Under the pieces are notes generated by a model. The model was given only the letters and a program-made list of their open reading frames with translations. It made no database searches and was not told where the DNA came from. The translations under genes and the position numbers were made by a program. A DNA stretch of 64,000 nt from Chiayiivirga flava (lineage in GTDB: Bacteria; Pseudomonadota; Gammaproteobacteria; Xanthomonadales; Xanthomonadaceae), in assembly GCF_014202825.1 (NCBI RefSeq), contig NZ_JACHHP010000004.1, positions 434,001 through 498,000 on the forward strand. The letters run 5' to 3'. Shown here piece after piece: positions 56,282 through 64,000 of the stretch. Numbering within the stretch: position 1 is the first letter of the stretch; each line of letters starts with the position of its first letter.

Positions 56282-56983
56282 TCAGACCCGCCGCACCAGA
56301 ATCACCGTCACGTTGTCCGAGCCGCCGCCTTCCAGTGCCGCCATCACCAGCTGCTCCACGCACTCCTGCGCGGAGAGGTCGGTCTTGGTCAGCACGTTGG
56401 CGATTTCGCGATCGTCCACTTCCTCGGTCAGACCGTCGCTGCACAGCAGCAGCTGCATGCCGGGCTTGAGCTCGCCGGTGATGGTTTCCACCTTCAGGCT
56501 CTGCGGATCGGTGACGCCCAGCGCCTGCGTGACCACGTTGCGGTGCGGGTGGTTGCGCGCCTGTTCGGCCGTGATCGCGCCCTGGTCGATCAGTTCCTGC
56601 ACGTAGGAGTGATCCTGCGAAATCTGCCGCAGGCCGTCGTTCCACAGATAGATGCGGCTGTCGCCGACCCAGGCGATCTCGAAGCGGTCGTTGCCCACGC
56701 GCGCGGCCGCGATCGTGGTGCCCATCGGCAGCGCTTCGGCGCGGCGCCGCGACTGCTTGATGATTTCCTCGTCGGCGGCCTGGATCGACTGTGCCAGCGA
56801 CTTGCCGGCGCGCACCTCGCGCACGATGGTGTCGCGCGCCAGCGCGCTCGCCACCTCGCCGAACTCGTGTCCGCCCATGCCGTCGGCCACCAGCCACAGG
56901 CCGAGCTGGCCGTCGCCGTAATACGTGTCCTCGTTGTGTTCGCGTCGCAGGCCGACGTGACTCAGATGTCCGAATTCGATCAT
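56282..56983 (-). CDS. PP2C-family serine/threonine phosphatase
   Basis: 233-residue soluble PPM phosphatase of the Stp1/PrpC type. The metal-binding aspartates are visible: HNEDTYY (D19), LVADGMGGH (D34), SDGLTEEVDD and GGSDNVTVIL near the end; DSRIYLW gives a typical acidic/Arg set. Such enzymes reverse phosphorylation by Hanks-type kinases. It lies convergently to the kinase and TA genes, and divergent from the caspase gene (269 nt between starts), so it is likely part of the same signalling neighbourhood. Confidence 0.93.
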   Translation of the reverse strand: MIEFGHLSHVGLRREHNEDTYYGDGQLGLWLVADGMGGHEFGEVASALARDTIVREVRAGKSLAQSIQAADEEIIKQSRRRAEALPMGTTIAAARVGNDRFEIAWVGDSRIYLWNDGLRQISQDHSYVQELIDQGAITAEQARNHPHRNVVTQALGVTDPQSLKVETITGELKPGMQLLLCSDGLTEEVDDREIANVLTKTDLSAQECVEQLVMAALEGGGSDNVTVILVRRV

Positions 56984-57252
56984 GCGGAAGCGATGTCCGA
57001 GGGTGCGAGGAGACGATGACGCGGTGGCGGGACGTCGAGCGCGCTGGCGCCTGCGCCCGGCCGGTCCGCACGACCTCCCCTCGGCAGGAGGGCCATGATG
57101 CCGCGCCGGCCGAAAGCTCTGCAAGCCCCGTTCGGTCGCCACCTCACGACGGCATTGCACTACATACGCAAAGGATGGCCGCAACGGGTCGGCGGCTGCG
57201 TTGTATAGTGGCGGCGCACGATCTGGCGTCCGGTTCCGGGGAGGAACGCGTC

Positions 57253-59679
57253 ATGGCGTTGAAGCGGGGATTCGCACGCGCGCCGATGCGCGTGCTGGTG
57301 GCGGCGCTGGTGGCGCTGCCGGTGGCTGCCGCGGGCCTGCTGACCGTGCCGCCCACGGCGCACGCGGCCGCAGCGCGCAACGCCGAGGATCTGCTGGTGG
57401 TCGACTGCCTGCTGCCCGGGCAGATCCGCAAGCTCGGCCGCCAGGCCAACTTCATGAGCGCACGCCGACCGATCCGCACGGTGCAGGCCGATTGCGAGAT
57501 CCGCGGCGGCGAATACGCGGCCTACGACCGAGCCAACTACCAAACCGCCCTCGGCGTCTGGATGGACCAGGCCGTCGCCGGCAACGCACAGGCGCAGAAC
57601 TACGTCGGCGAAATCTACGCCAAGGGTCTGGGCACCGCCCCGGACCATGCGATGGCCGCCAGCTGGTTCCGCAAGGCCGCCGAGCAGGGCGACAAGCGCG
57701 CGCGGATCAACCTCGGCTACCTGTACGAGCAGGGGTTGGGCGTCGAGAAAAATCTCGGCGAGGCGCTGAATCTCTATCGCGCAGCATCCGGCATCACCGG
57801 CGACGAACTCGTCTTTGCGTCGACCGTGCAGGTGCAACTCGAAGCACGCGACCGTCAAATCTCCGGCCTGCGCCAGACGGTCGAGCAGCAGGCGCAGGAA
57901 AGCGCGGACCTGCGCGCGGAAAACGAGCAGCTCAGGCGCCAGCTCGGCGAACGCCGCCGCGCGCTGGAAACGGCGCAGCTCGAACTGCAGCAGACGCGCG
58001 CACGGCTCGACGACGTGCGTGCGGCCACCGGCGCGGACCTCGGCGAGCTCGACCGCCTGCGCGCCGACCTCAACGCACGCTCGGCCGATATCGACGGCGA
58101 ATCGGCGCGGCTGCGCGCGCAGCAGCAGGAGTCGGCGCTGCGGGCACAGCGGGCGGAACAGCGCCTGACCGAACTGCGCCAGCGCGAGGCAGCGCTGGCC
58201 GGCAGCACGACGCCGGCCGCCGACAGCCAGGCCATGCTGGCCGACATCCGTGCCCAGACCTCGCAGCTGTCCGAGGCGGTCGCCGCCGCGCAGCAGAGCG
58301 CTGCAACGCTGCAGCAACAGCTCGCCGCCAACCAGGCCCTGCTCGACCGGCAGCGTGCGGCGTATCAGGCCGAAATCGATCGCCTGCAGGCGCAATCGGA
58401 CGGGCGCAAGCAGGAAGACTGGCAGCTGATGAAACTGCTGGAAAACCAGCTCACCGCGAAGGAATCGGAGATCCGCGAGCAGCAGGAGCGCATCGCGTCG
58501 CTGGAGCGGCGCATCGGCACCGGCACGCTCGCGGCCGGGGGATCGCTCGCCGGGACGCTGCCCACGCTCGAGATCATCGACCCGCCGATCACCGCCACGC
58601 GCGGCCGTCCCGCCGCCGTGCTGCGCAGCGCACCCGGGCTGCACGAGGTGGTGGGCAAGGTCTCGGCGCCGCAGGGCATCGACCGCATCACGCTCAACGG
58701 CGCGCCGGCCGATCTCGCCGCCAGCGGCGTGTTCCGCGGCCGCGTCGACGTGGCCGCGGGCGGCACCGTGGTGCAGGTGGCCGCGGTCGACGCACGCGGC
58801 GCCAGTGCCGAACTGGAATTCATGATCGTGCCGCAGGCCGCGGGCGCGCCGGCACCGGCCGCATCCGCGGGCGCGCCGGCCGGCAGCGTGCCCGACGGCG
58901 TCGACCTCGGCACGTTCCACGCCCTGGTCATCGGCAACAACACCTACCAGACCTCGAGTTATCCGGCACTCGCCAGCGCGGTCAACGACGCCACGGCCGT
59001 CGCGCAGACGCTCAAGCAGCGCTACGGCTACAGGACCACGCTGCTGCTCAACGCCACGCGCCTGGACATCCTCACCGCGCTCAACACGCTGCGCGAAGAC
59101 CTGACCGCCGACGACAACCTGCTCGTCTACTACGCAGGCCACGGCGAACTCGGCAGCGATGGCGATCAGGGCTACTGGATTCCCGTCGACGGCCAGCCGT
59201 CCGCGCCGCAGACCTGGATCTCCAACGCCGCGATCAGCGCCATCCTTGACACCATGCGCGCGCGCCATGTGCTGGTGGTGGCCGATTCCTGCTACGCCGG
59301 CGCGATGACGCGCTCGGCCGTCGCCACGTTCGACAACACCGTGATGCCGGACGATGCCTGGGCCGCCTGGGTCAAGGCGATGGCCGGCGGCCGCTCGCGC
59401 ACCGCGCTCACCTCCGGCGGCGTGCAACCGGTGCCCGACACCGGCAGCGGCAAGCACAGCTACTTCGCCCGCGCCTTCCTCAACGTGCTCGAAGACAACA
59501 ACCGCCTGCTCGAAGCCCAGCGCCTGTTCCGCGAGATCAACACCGCGCTCGCGCTGTCGGCGATCGATTCGCCGGTGCCGCAATCGCCCGAATACTCGCC
59601 GATCCGCTACGCCGGGCACGAATCGGGCGAATTCTTCTTCCTCCCGCGCGACCGCCGCGTCGCCGTCGCCTCCCGCTGA
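57253..59679 (+). CDS. Exported Sel1-coiled-coil-caspase (C14) domain protein
   Basis: 808-residue protein with an N-terminal signal peptide or anchor (~1-39, cleavage near AHA). Sel1-like repeats at ~95-170 (YVGEIYAKGLGTAPDHAMAASWF, LGYLYEQGLGVEKN) come first. A long coiled coil (~185-435) follows, then a beta-rich Ig-like segment (~445-535) with TLEIIDPPITATRG, an Ala/Pro linker, and a C14 caspase domain from ~550. Catalytic His630 (VYYAGHGE) and Cys680 (VADSCYAG) are both present, so it may be an active protease. ATG 57253 has GAGGA 8 nt upstream. Function unknown. Confidence 0.85.
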   Translation: MALKRGFARAPMRVLVAALVALPVAAAGLLTVPPTAHAAAARNAEDLLVVDCLLPGQIRKLGRQANFMSARRPIRTVQADCEIRGGEYAAYDRANYQTALGVWMDQAVAGNAQAQNYVGEIYAKGLGTAPDHAMAASWFRKAAEQGDKRARINLGYLYEQGLGVEKNLGEALNLYRAASGITGDELVFASTVQVQLEARDRQISGLRQTVEQQAQESADLRAENEQLRRQLGERRRALETAQLELQQTRARLDDVRAATGADLGELDRLRADLNARSADIDGESARLRAQQQESALRAQRAEQRLTELRQREAALAGSTTPAADSQAMLADIRAQTSQLSEAVAAAQQSAATLQQQLAANQALLDRQRAAYQAEIDRLQAQSDGRKQEDWQLMKLLENQLTAKESEIREQQERIASLERRIGTGTLAAGGSLAGTLPTLEIIDPPITATRGRPAAVLRSAPGLHEVVGKVSAPQGIDRITLNGAPADLAASGVFRGRVDVAAGGTVVQVAAVDARGASAELEFMIVPQAAGAPAPAASAGAPAGSVPDGVDLGTFHALVIGNNTYQTSSYPALASAVNDATAVAQTLKQRYGYRTTLLLNATRLDILTALNTLREDLTADDNLLVYYAGHGELGSDGDQGYWIPVDGQPSAPQTWISNAAISAILDTMRARHVLVVADSCYAGAMTRSAVATFDNTVMPDDAWAAWVKAMAGGRSRTALTSGGVQPVPDTGSGKHSYFARAFLNVLEDNNRLLEAQRLFREINTALALSAIDSPVPQSPEYSPIRYAGHESGEFFFLPRDRRVAVASR

Positions 59680-59792
59680 CGGCCGCGGCGTGCGGCGCGG
59701 ACGCCGCCGCACCGCCCGCTTGTCTGCCCGGTGCGCCCCGCGTATCATGCGCGGCCCTTCCGCCCACTGCCGCGGACGGGGTGCGACACACC

Positions 59793-59882
<90 letters not shown>

Positions 59883-59965
59883 TACACAGCAAGACGTTGA
59901 TTTTTCAGTCATCGACGTCGGGTTGAGAGCAAGGCGCATGGTCCAGCAGGTTGGTCCGCCAGCCC

Positions 59966-60935
59966 ATGCGTCTTGCTCACCATCTTCTGCGCCATCCTTC
60001 CGGTATCTACCATTTCCGTTTGAGGGTCCCAAGCGACCTGTTCGAGGCGGTGGGTCGCCGGGTCGTCAAGATTTCGCTTCGTACTCGGGACGCCGGTGTA
60101 GCCCGGGCGTATGCGTATGGCGCGCGCTATGCTGCGGCCTTCGCCGCCTTCAGAGCGCAATCGATGCACAAGCTCCCATTTCTCGATGAGATTTTGAGGG
60201 CGGCGCAAGCCGGTCAGGTGCGCGAATACGAGTTGGCGCTGCCCAGTGGCGTGAAGCTGCGTGCTGATGGTCCTGAGGACCACGCGCGGGCGATGGAGGC
60301 ACTGCGCACGGTCTTGGGCACCGATCCGCAGCCGACCTATCCCGGGCAGTTCTCGGCTGCACAGCCCAAGCCTGCACCGGTGGCCAACGGCATCAGCCTA
60401 GGCGAGGCCGCGCGCAAATATCTGCTCACGCTCGACAGCAACACGATGCCGGACAAAACCCGGTCGCAGAAGCGGGCGGCGGTATTGGGGTTCGCGCGCT
60501 GAAATGGCGAGGCCGAACCTTTCGGTGCGGTGACGCACGGATGTCGCTGAGTGGATGCAGAGCTTGCGCAACTCAGGCCTCGCCACGCCCACGATGTTCA
60601 ACAAGGGCAGCTACCTGAAAGCCTGCTTTGCGTGGGCGCAAGGTGCCGGTTACTTCCCGATGGGCGACAACCCGGCGGCAGGCCAGGTGAAGTTCTCGAC
60701 CACGGAGAAGCGGCACCGTCGCAAGCTGGGATTTCAGGCCTTTACCCCAAACCAGGTCAAACGTATCTACGCGCCTGAGGCGTTGGAGAAGGTCAACGAG
60801 CAGACCCGCTGGGGTGCTCTCGTGGGCCTGTACACTGGCGCGCGCGTAACGGAGGTCGGCCAGCTGCGCCTGGACGATTTCTTCACCGACGACGATGGTG
60901 TGTGGTGCCTGCGGGTGACAGATGAGGGGTCACAC
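59966..60935 (+). pseudogene. Tyrosine recombinase (phage/island integrase), disrupted
   Basis: Starts about 84 nt after tRNA-Ser. The first frame (MRLAHHLLRHPSGIYHFRLRVP ...) shows the DUF6538-type N-terminus and continues to a TGA at 60500, where TGG (Trp) would restore the frame through ...FAR-W-NGEAEPFGAVTH. Near 60536 a small indel then shifts the frame; the next frame carries the core-binding part (AEWMQSLRNSGLATPTMFNKGSYL) and the catalytic start GLYTGARVTEVGQLRLDDF, with the catalytic Arg. The sequence loses homology after ~60930, so the remaining catalytic HxxR and Tyr are missing. Nonsense, frameshift and truncation together make it nonfunctional. Confidence 0.85.
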
Positions 60936-61420
60936 AGGCGCGACGACACTCCCGAAGTCAGGCTGCCCTGTGGAATGTCCTCGCAGCATCAGGCTCAAGT
61001 GGGCGCATTGAGCGCGTTTGGTACACCAAAATGGGGAAGGCCCTCTCACGAGGGCTCGCCCGGGTACAGCTCGAACACTTCACCTTCCATATCTGCGAAG
61101 GCGATCACACTCCCCACATGTGTGGGCTGGCGTACGGCACGATTTAGTGGTTATCTGTTTCAACGCTTCTGGGGAAGCATGTTCATACGGGGCGCCAGTG
61201 CTCGGGGGCGATGAAGCGGCGAAAGTCAGGTTGCTTCGTCGATATTGTTGGATGCGTTCGCGACGGACTGTGATCGCTCCTTGGAAGAACGCTTTCAGCT
61301 TCCCACGTGGGGGCGCCGCTCGAATGCGACCGTGCGGTCGGCACTACCTATTGCAAGAAGCTGCTGAGCTTTCGTTGGCTTCTTGGATAGTTCTCGTTTC
61401 GCAAACCTAAGGAGATGAAG
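60936..61420. other. Non-coding remnant at the island edge
   Basis: About 490 nt without an intact gene. A short frame at 61007-61147 (IERVWYTKMGKALSRGLARVQLEHFTFH...) reads like a fragment of a protein gene but has no start and is unidentified. GC content falls through this stretch, suggesting a junction between the broken integrase and the downstream genes. Confidence 0.5.
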
Positions 61421-62422
61421 ATGCGAGTGGCTCTCATGGCGTTGCTTTTGGGCGCCGTCGGTACAGCTTTTGCAACACCCCCCACCTGCGGTGTAGGAGG
61501 TTCGTTTAATCCCTCGCCGGGCTGGGCAATTCTGCCTCCCGAAAACACGACCCCCGACCTCAGTGTTGCCTATCCTGCAAACGGGGCGACCGTGGGCAAT
61601 CGAGTACTGCAAGTGCGGGGTCGTTACGAGGGCCCGCCCAACACCGGCGTGTCAGTGAACGGGTTAGCCTCGCTCCAAAGCGGCGATTACTTCCTTAGTC
61701 AAGACGTATTACTGAGCCCAGGCCTTAACACGATTACGGTGGTCTTAACCCCTCCCGGCGCCGCACCGCTGTCAGTCTCGCGAACGGTAACGTATGATCC
61801 AAATCTTGCCGCACCGGCCCACCTGTCTGCTTCAATGACGGGAGATTACGCGCCTTTCTCAACCCGCTTCGACGTTTCCTTGTCGGGTTCGAGTCAGCAG
61901 ATTGTCAGAGTGCGTGCTGACTACCGCACTGACGGTACGTATGAGTTCGACACTGGCCTAAACTCCGATCAAAACTGGAACCTGAGCACGATTCACCGGC
62001 ATCCGGGGCTTTTTCAAGCGAGCGTGGAAGTCACACTCGATGACGGTGCGTTGGCGACGCCCCAAGTCATTGTCTCCATGTCTCGGTGGAGCTTGGGCGA
62101 AGATCTGCAACGCACCCGCTACACCTTGTGCAAAGTCTTCGAAACCTACCGTGAGCAGCTTTCTTTGCATCAGTATTCGGCTGCGCTTGAAGCGTTCACC
62201 GAAGAGGCGCGAGCTGAGCTCGAAGCCTTCACGTTGGGGCTGGGCAACAATGGTGCGTCGGTTGCCTCCCAACTGGGTGAGATCATCGATGGCACGATTG
62301 GAGCTGACACGGCAGAGCTGACGCTTGCTCGTCCCGTCACCGGTACCCCTGGCACGTTTGACAGCTATCCCATCCTATTTATCCGAGAGGCGGATGGCGT
62401 ATGGCGAATTTCCTCTCTCTGA
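61421..62422 (+). CDS. Secreted hypothetical protein with Ig-like and NTF2-like parts
   Basis: 333-residue exported protein; signal peptide ~1-19 (VALMALLLGAVGTAFA). Residues ~35-125 (VAYPANGATVGNRVLQVRGRYEGPPNTGVSVNG ...LSPGLNTITVVLTPPG) resemble a bacterial Ig-like/glucodextranase-B domain, common in surface proteins. The end (RYTLCKVFETYREQLSLHQYSAALEAF ... FIREADGVWRISSL) looks like an NTF2-like fold. AAGGAG 6 nt upstream supports ATG 61421 over 61415. Codon use is less GC-rich than in the rest of the window. No specific family recognised. First of a three-gene operon. Confidence 0.75.
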   Translation: MRVALMALLLGAVGTAFATPPTCGVGGSFNPSPGWAILPPENTTPDLSVAYPANGATVGNRVLQVRGRYEGPPNTGVSVNGLASLQSGDYFLSQDVLLSPGLNTITVVLTPPGAAPLSVSRTVTYDPNLAAPAHLSASMTGDYAPFSTRFDVSLSGSSQQIVRVRADYRTDGTYEFDTGLNSDQNWNLSTIHRHPGLFQASVEVTLDDGALATPQVIVSMSRWSLGEDLQRTRYTLCKVFETYREQLSLHQYSAALEAFTEEARAELEAFTLGLGNNGASVASQLGEIIDGTIGADTAELTLARPVTGTPGTFDSYPILFIREADGVWRISSL

Positions 62423-62736
62423 GCTCTAAGGTTGTCGCGGGGCAGCTTTGCTTCACCACGTTGGTGACGCCGGGACTGGCGTCAGCGAGTGACATGCCTG
62501 CGAATATTCCTGGCTTGGGTTGGTTGGCCGCATTGCTTATCGCGTGCCTTCCGGCATTCGTGCTCGTCACGATAGCAATGGCGCGCGCCATTGCCGCCCT
62601 CGTAAAAAAATCGTCTCACAGATTAGAGACACTGGATTACTGGATCATCTGGGCCACGCACCTATCCCTGGTGCCCTGGTACATCCTGCTGGTCTGGTTT
62701 GCAATCTCACAACCCCATTCAGGAGCAACCCGATGA
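62401..62736 (+). CDS. Small membrane protein of unknown function
   Basis: 111-residue protein overlapping the previous gene by 22 nt and the next by 4 nt (ATGA). Hydrophobic segments at ~12-30 (possible signal), ~40-66 (LGWLAALLIACLPAFVLVTIAMARAIAALV) and ~85-105 (IIWATHLSLVPWYILLVWFAI), with a basic loop between. Translation is probably coupled to its neighbours. No homologue recognised; it might act as an immunity or helper protein for the downstream enzyme, but this is speculation. Confidence 0.65.
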   Translation: MANFLSLSSKVVAGQLCFTTLVTPGLASASDMPANIPGLGWLAALLIACLPAFVLVTIAMARAIAALVKKSSHRLETLDYWIIWATHLSLVPWYILLVWFAISQPHSGATR

Positions 62737-64000
62737 AGTGGATGCGGCGTATTTTCATCTCATGCTTGATGGTGCCCGCAGCGGCTGCTGCGTATGAAAT
62801 AGAGACCCACGCTTGGATCATGCATCAAGGATACTTAAGATCCGACCTCGCATCAGGCGAGCTCCGCACGCGATTGGGTTTTGACCGGCTTGTAGAACAA
62901 CAGCCTTTTCAAGTCTTTTACGAACTCCCAAGCATTGGGTCTCGAGATGCCTATCTCGATGTAGTGCCGGATCCACTTTTTGGTCAGAGTAGTGACGCTT
63001 ACTTAAATCCCATCTATCATCGTCCGCCGACGCCCTACGAGCGACAACGGTTCGTCTACACCTCTGGCCCGGCTGATCCGAATTCGACCAATGGGCTTTT
63101 CCTGACGCCGCATACTGTTGGGGCTGCCCTCGTTCGGGGCGCTGTCAGAGAGGATGACCTTCTTCACGACGAAGCCGGTCAGGAGCTGCGCGATGCCGAT
63201 CCCCACGGCGATATTTTTCGTGTCTTCAACCACTTCTACGATCCCATTAATGACCGTGGATTAACAATCCCTCTTGGCTGTAACTTCGTCTTGAGTCAGC
63301 CTTGCTATAAGTCCGTCGATTGGGCACTGGGAACTACAGACGCCTTTTCTACAAACTTCTCTCCAATGCAAAATCGGAGAAATCACTTTTCTTGGAACGA
63401 CGCACGCGAGCATCTGTGGCAGGCGCTTACGTTCAAGTCGGCCGCTACTAACTCAGCTCAGTACGCCGTAGCTCAGGCAAGAGACTCAGGCCTGCGACGC
63501 GTCTATTGGAACTCGAGTCTGAAATCGATTGGTCACACCGTCCACCTGCTGCAAGACACCGCACAGCCGCAGCACACTCGGAATGATCGTCACAACCCTC
63601 CCGGCAACCATCCCTTCGGAACCGACGAGAACCGCCGGATGATGGAAGCGTTCGCCAACCTCCGGGTCACCGGGAATCTCGCGACTACAGGCGGGGATTT
63701 TCATCGAATATTCCGAAACATGGTCAATGCGCAACCGGCTGCTGGCCTAACGAGTCCGCCGGCGGCGGGCAACTATCCAGTTCCGAAGTTCAGCACCCCG
63801 TTAAAATTTTTCACCACACGCAGCAGCGACCTCTCGGTCGAAGCACGGCGTGGCCTCGCTGATTACAGCAATCGTGGCTATTACAGCGACGGGACGAAGC
63901 CGGGGCAGAGCGACGACTACGATTTCCCGCCGCAAGACTTGACGGACCCCGGATTCACTCTGGGGTACGGCGCCACCGTAGTTCAGCCTGGCTACGGAAC
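62733..64000 (+). CDS. Zinc phospholipase C/P1 nuclease-like exported protein, 3' end outside window
   Basis: At least 422 residues; the frame is open to base 64000, so the gene is cut by the window. Signal peptide ~1-20 (ends AAAAAYEIETHAWI). The ETHAWIMHQ near the mature N-terminus and SIGHTVHLLQDTAQPQHTRND around residue ~270 carry His/Asp residues in the pattern used by S1/P1 nucleases and zinc-dependent phospholipases C (HxxxD, H..QDxxxPxH). AGGAG lies 7 nt before ATG 62733. It hydrolyses either nucleic acid or phospholipid if active; the choice cannot be made here. Last visible gene of the operon. Confidence 0.7.
   Translation, partial: MKWMRRIFISCLMVPAAAAAYEIETHAWIMHQGYLRSDLASGELRTRLGFDRLVEQQPFQVFYELPSIGSRDAYLDVVPDPLFGQSSDAYLNPIYHRPPTPYERQRFVYTSGPADPNSTNGLFLTPHTVGAALVRGAVREDDLLHDEAGQELRDADPHGDIFRVFNHFYDPINDRGLTIPLGCNFVLSQPCYKSVDWALGTTDAFSTNFSPMQNRRNHFSWNDAREHLWQALTFKSAATNSAQYAVAQARDSGLRRVYWNSSLKSIGHTVHLLQDTAQPQHTRNDRHNPPGNHPFGTDENRRMMEAFANLRVTGNLATTGGDFHRIFRNMVNAQPAAGLTSPPAAGNYPVPKFSTPLKFFTTRSSDLSVEARRGLADYSNRGYYSDGTKPGQSDDYDFPPQDLTDPGFTLGYGATVVQPGYG

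Noticed and set aside
60936-61420. Plus-strand frame of about 130 codons (61018-61410)
   Set aside because: No ribosome site or family signal; overlaps decayed integrase and the unknown fragment in another frame.
59883-64000. Second copy of the tRNA-Ser end as island boundary
   Set aside because: No second TTCGAATCCCACCCTCTCC-like stretch noticed up to 64000; the distal boundary, if any, is outside the window.

Overview
The window is a GC-rich (roughly 70 percent by eye) bacterial chromosome segment. Gene content and order point to a gammaproteobacterium of the order Lysobacterales (Xanthomonadales). The clues are a tRNA cluster (Pro-Arg-His-Lys-Leu) leading into tig-clpP-clpX-lon-hupB-tRNA-Val-tRNA-Asp-ppiD, the gloB/yafS-like/rnhA/dnaQ block, a potFGHI operon, a TorF-type porin, and many short dispersed inverted repeats of the REP/REPIN kind common in this order. 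Genus cannot be fixed from the sequence alone.

Layout. 1-4800: the 3' part of clpB, then a PadR regulator translationally coupled to a large FtsX/MacB-type permease. 4889-5636: a VapBC-like toxin-antitoxin pair with a palindromic operator. 5716-11764: cupin, CPA2 antiporter with an NAD-binding domain, YceH, ABC-F ATPase, FmdB-type zinc ribbon and a lipoprotein. 11774-15901: lipoprotein esterase, an orphan protein with the Pycsar-effector-type membrane domain, a polytopic membrane protein, prmC and a secreted lipase. 16061-20235: a repeat element, a HipA-family kinase (YjjJ type) with upstream TGAATAGAT repeats, a small KTSC-like protein and dxs. 20366-31923: a response-regulator-like hypothetical, cyclophilin, miaA, an ECF sigma factor fused to a membrane domain, tesB, an acyltransferase, an AmpD-type amidase, a MOSC protein, a small hydrolase and rlmL/rlmKL. 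32058-38073: methyltransferase, potFGHI (with a REPIN inside the operon) and the porin. 38430-48991: DUF985 protein, five tRNAs, and the proteostasis block (trigger factor, ClpP, ClpX, Lon) with HU, two tRNAs, a strong terminator and PpiD. 49205-54064: fabI, mltD-like, gloB, yafS-like, rnhA and dnaQ. 54198-59679: a eukaryotic-type Ser/Thr kinase, a YefM-YoeB pair, a PP2C phosphatase and a large caspase-fold (C14) protein. 59793-64000: tRNA-Ser(CGA) followed by a broken tyrosine-recombinase gene and a clearly lower-GC segment with three tandem genes for exported or membrane proteins. The last of these, a zinc phospholipase C/P1-nuclease-like protein, runs off the end of the window. This looks like the start of a genomic island integrated at the tRNA.

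How it fits together. Most of the window is conserved housekeeping: protein quality control (ClpB, trigger factor, ClpXP, Lon, PpiD, cyclophilin), translation (PrmC, RlmKL, MiaA, ABC-F, tRNAs), isoprenoid and fatty-acid synthesis (Dxs, FabI, TesB), polyamine uptake and DNA metabolism. Scattered through it are three toxin-antitoxin-like loci with visible operator-like repeats, a kinase/phosphatase/caspase neighbourhood that could be a signalling module, and an island edge. The least explained parts are the caspase neighbourhood, the orphan Pycsar-type membrane protein, the sigma factor fused to a membrane domain, and the low-GC island cluster.
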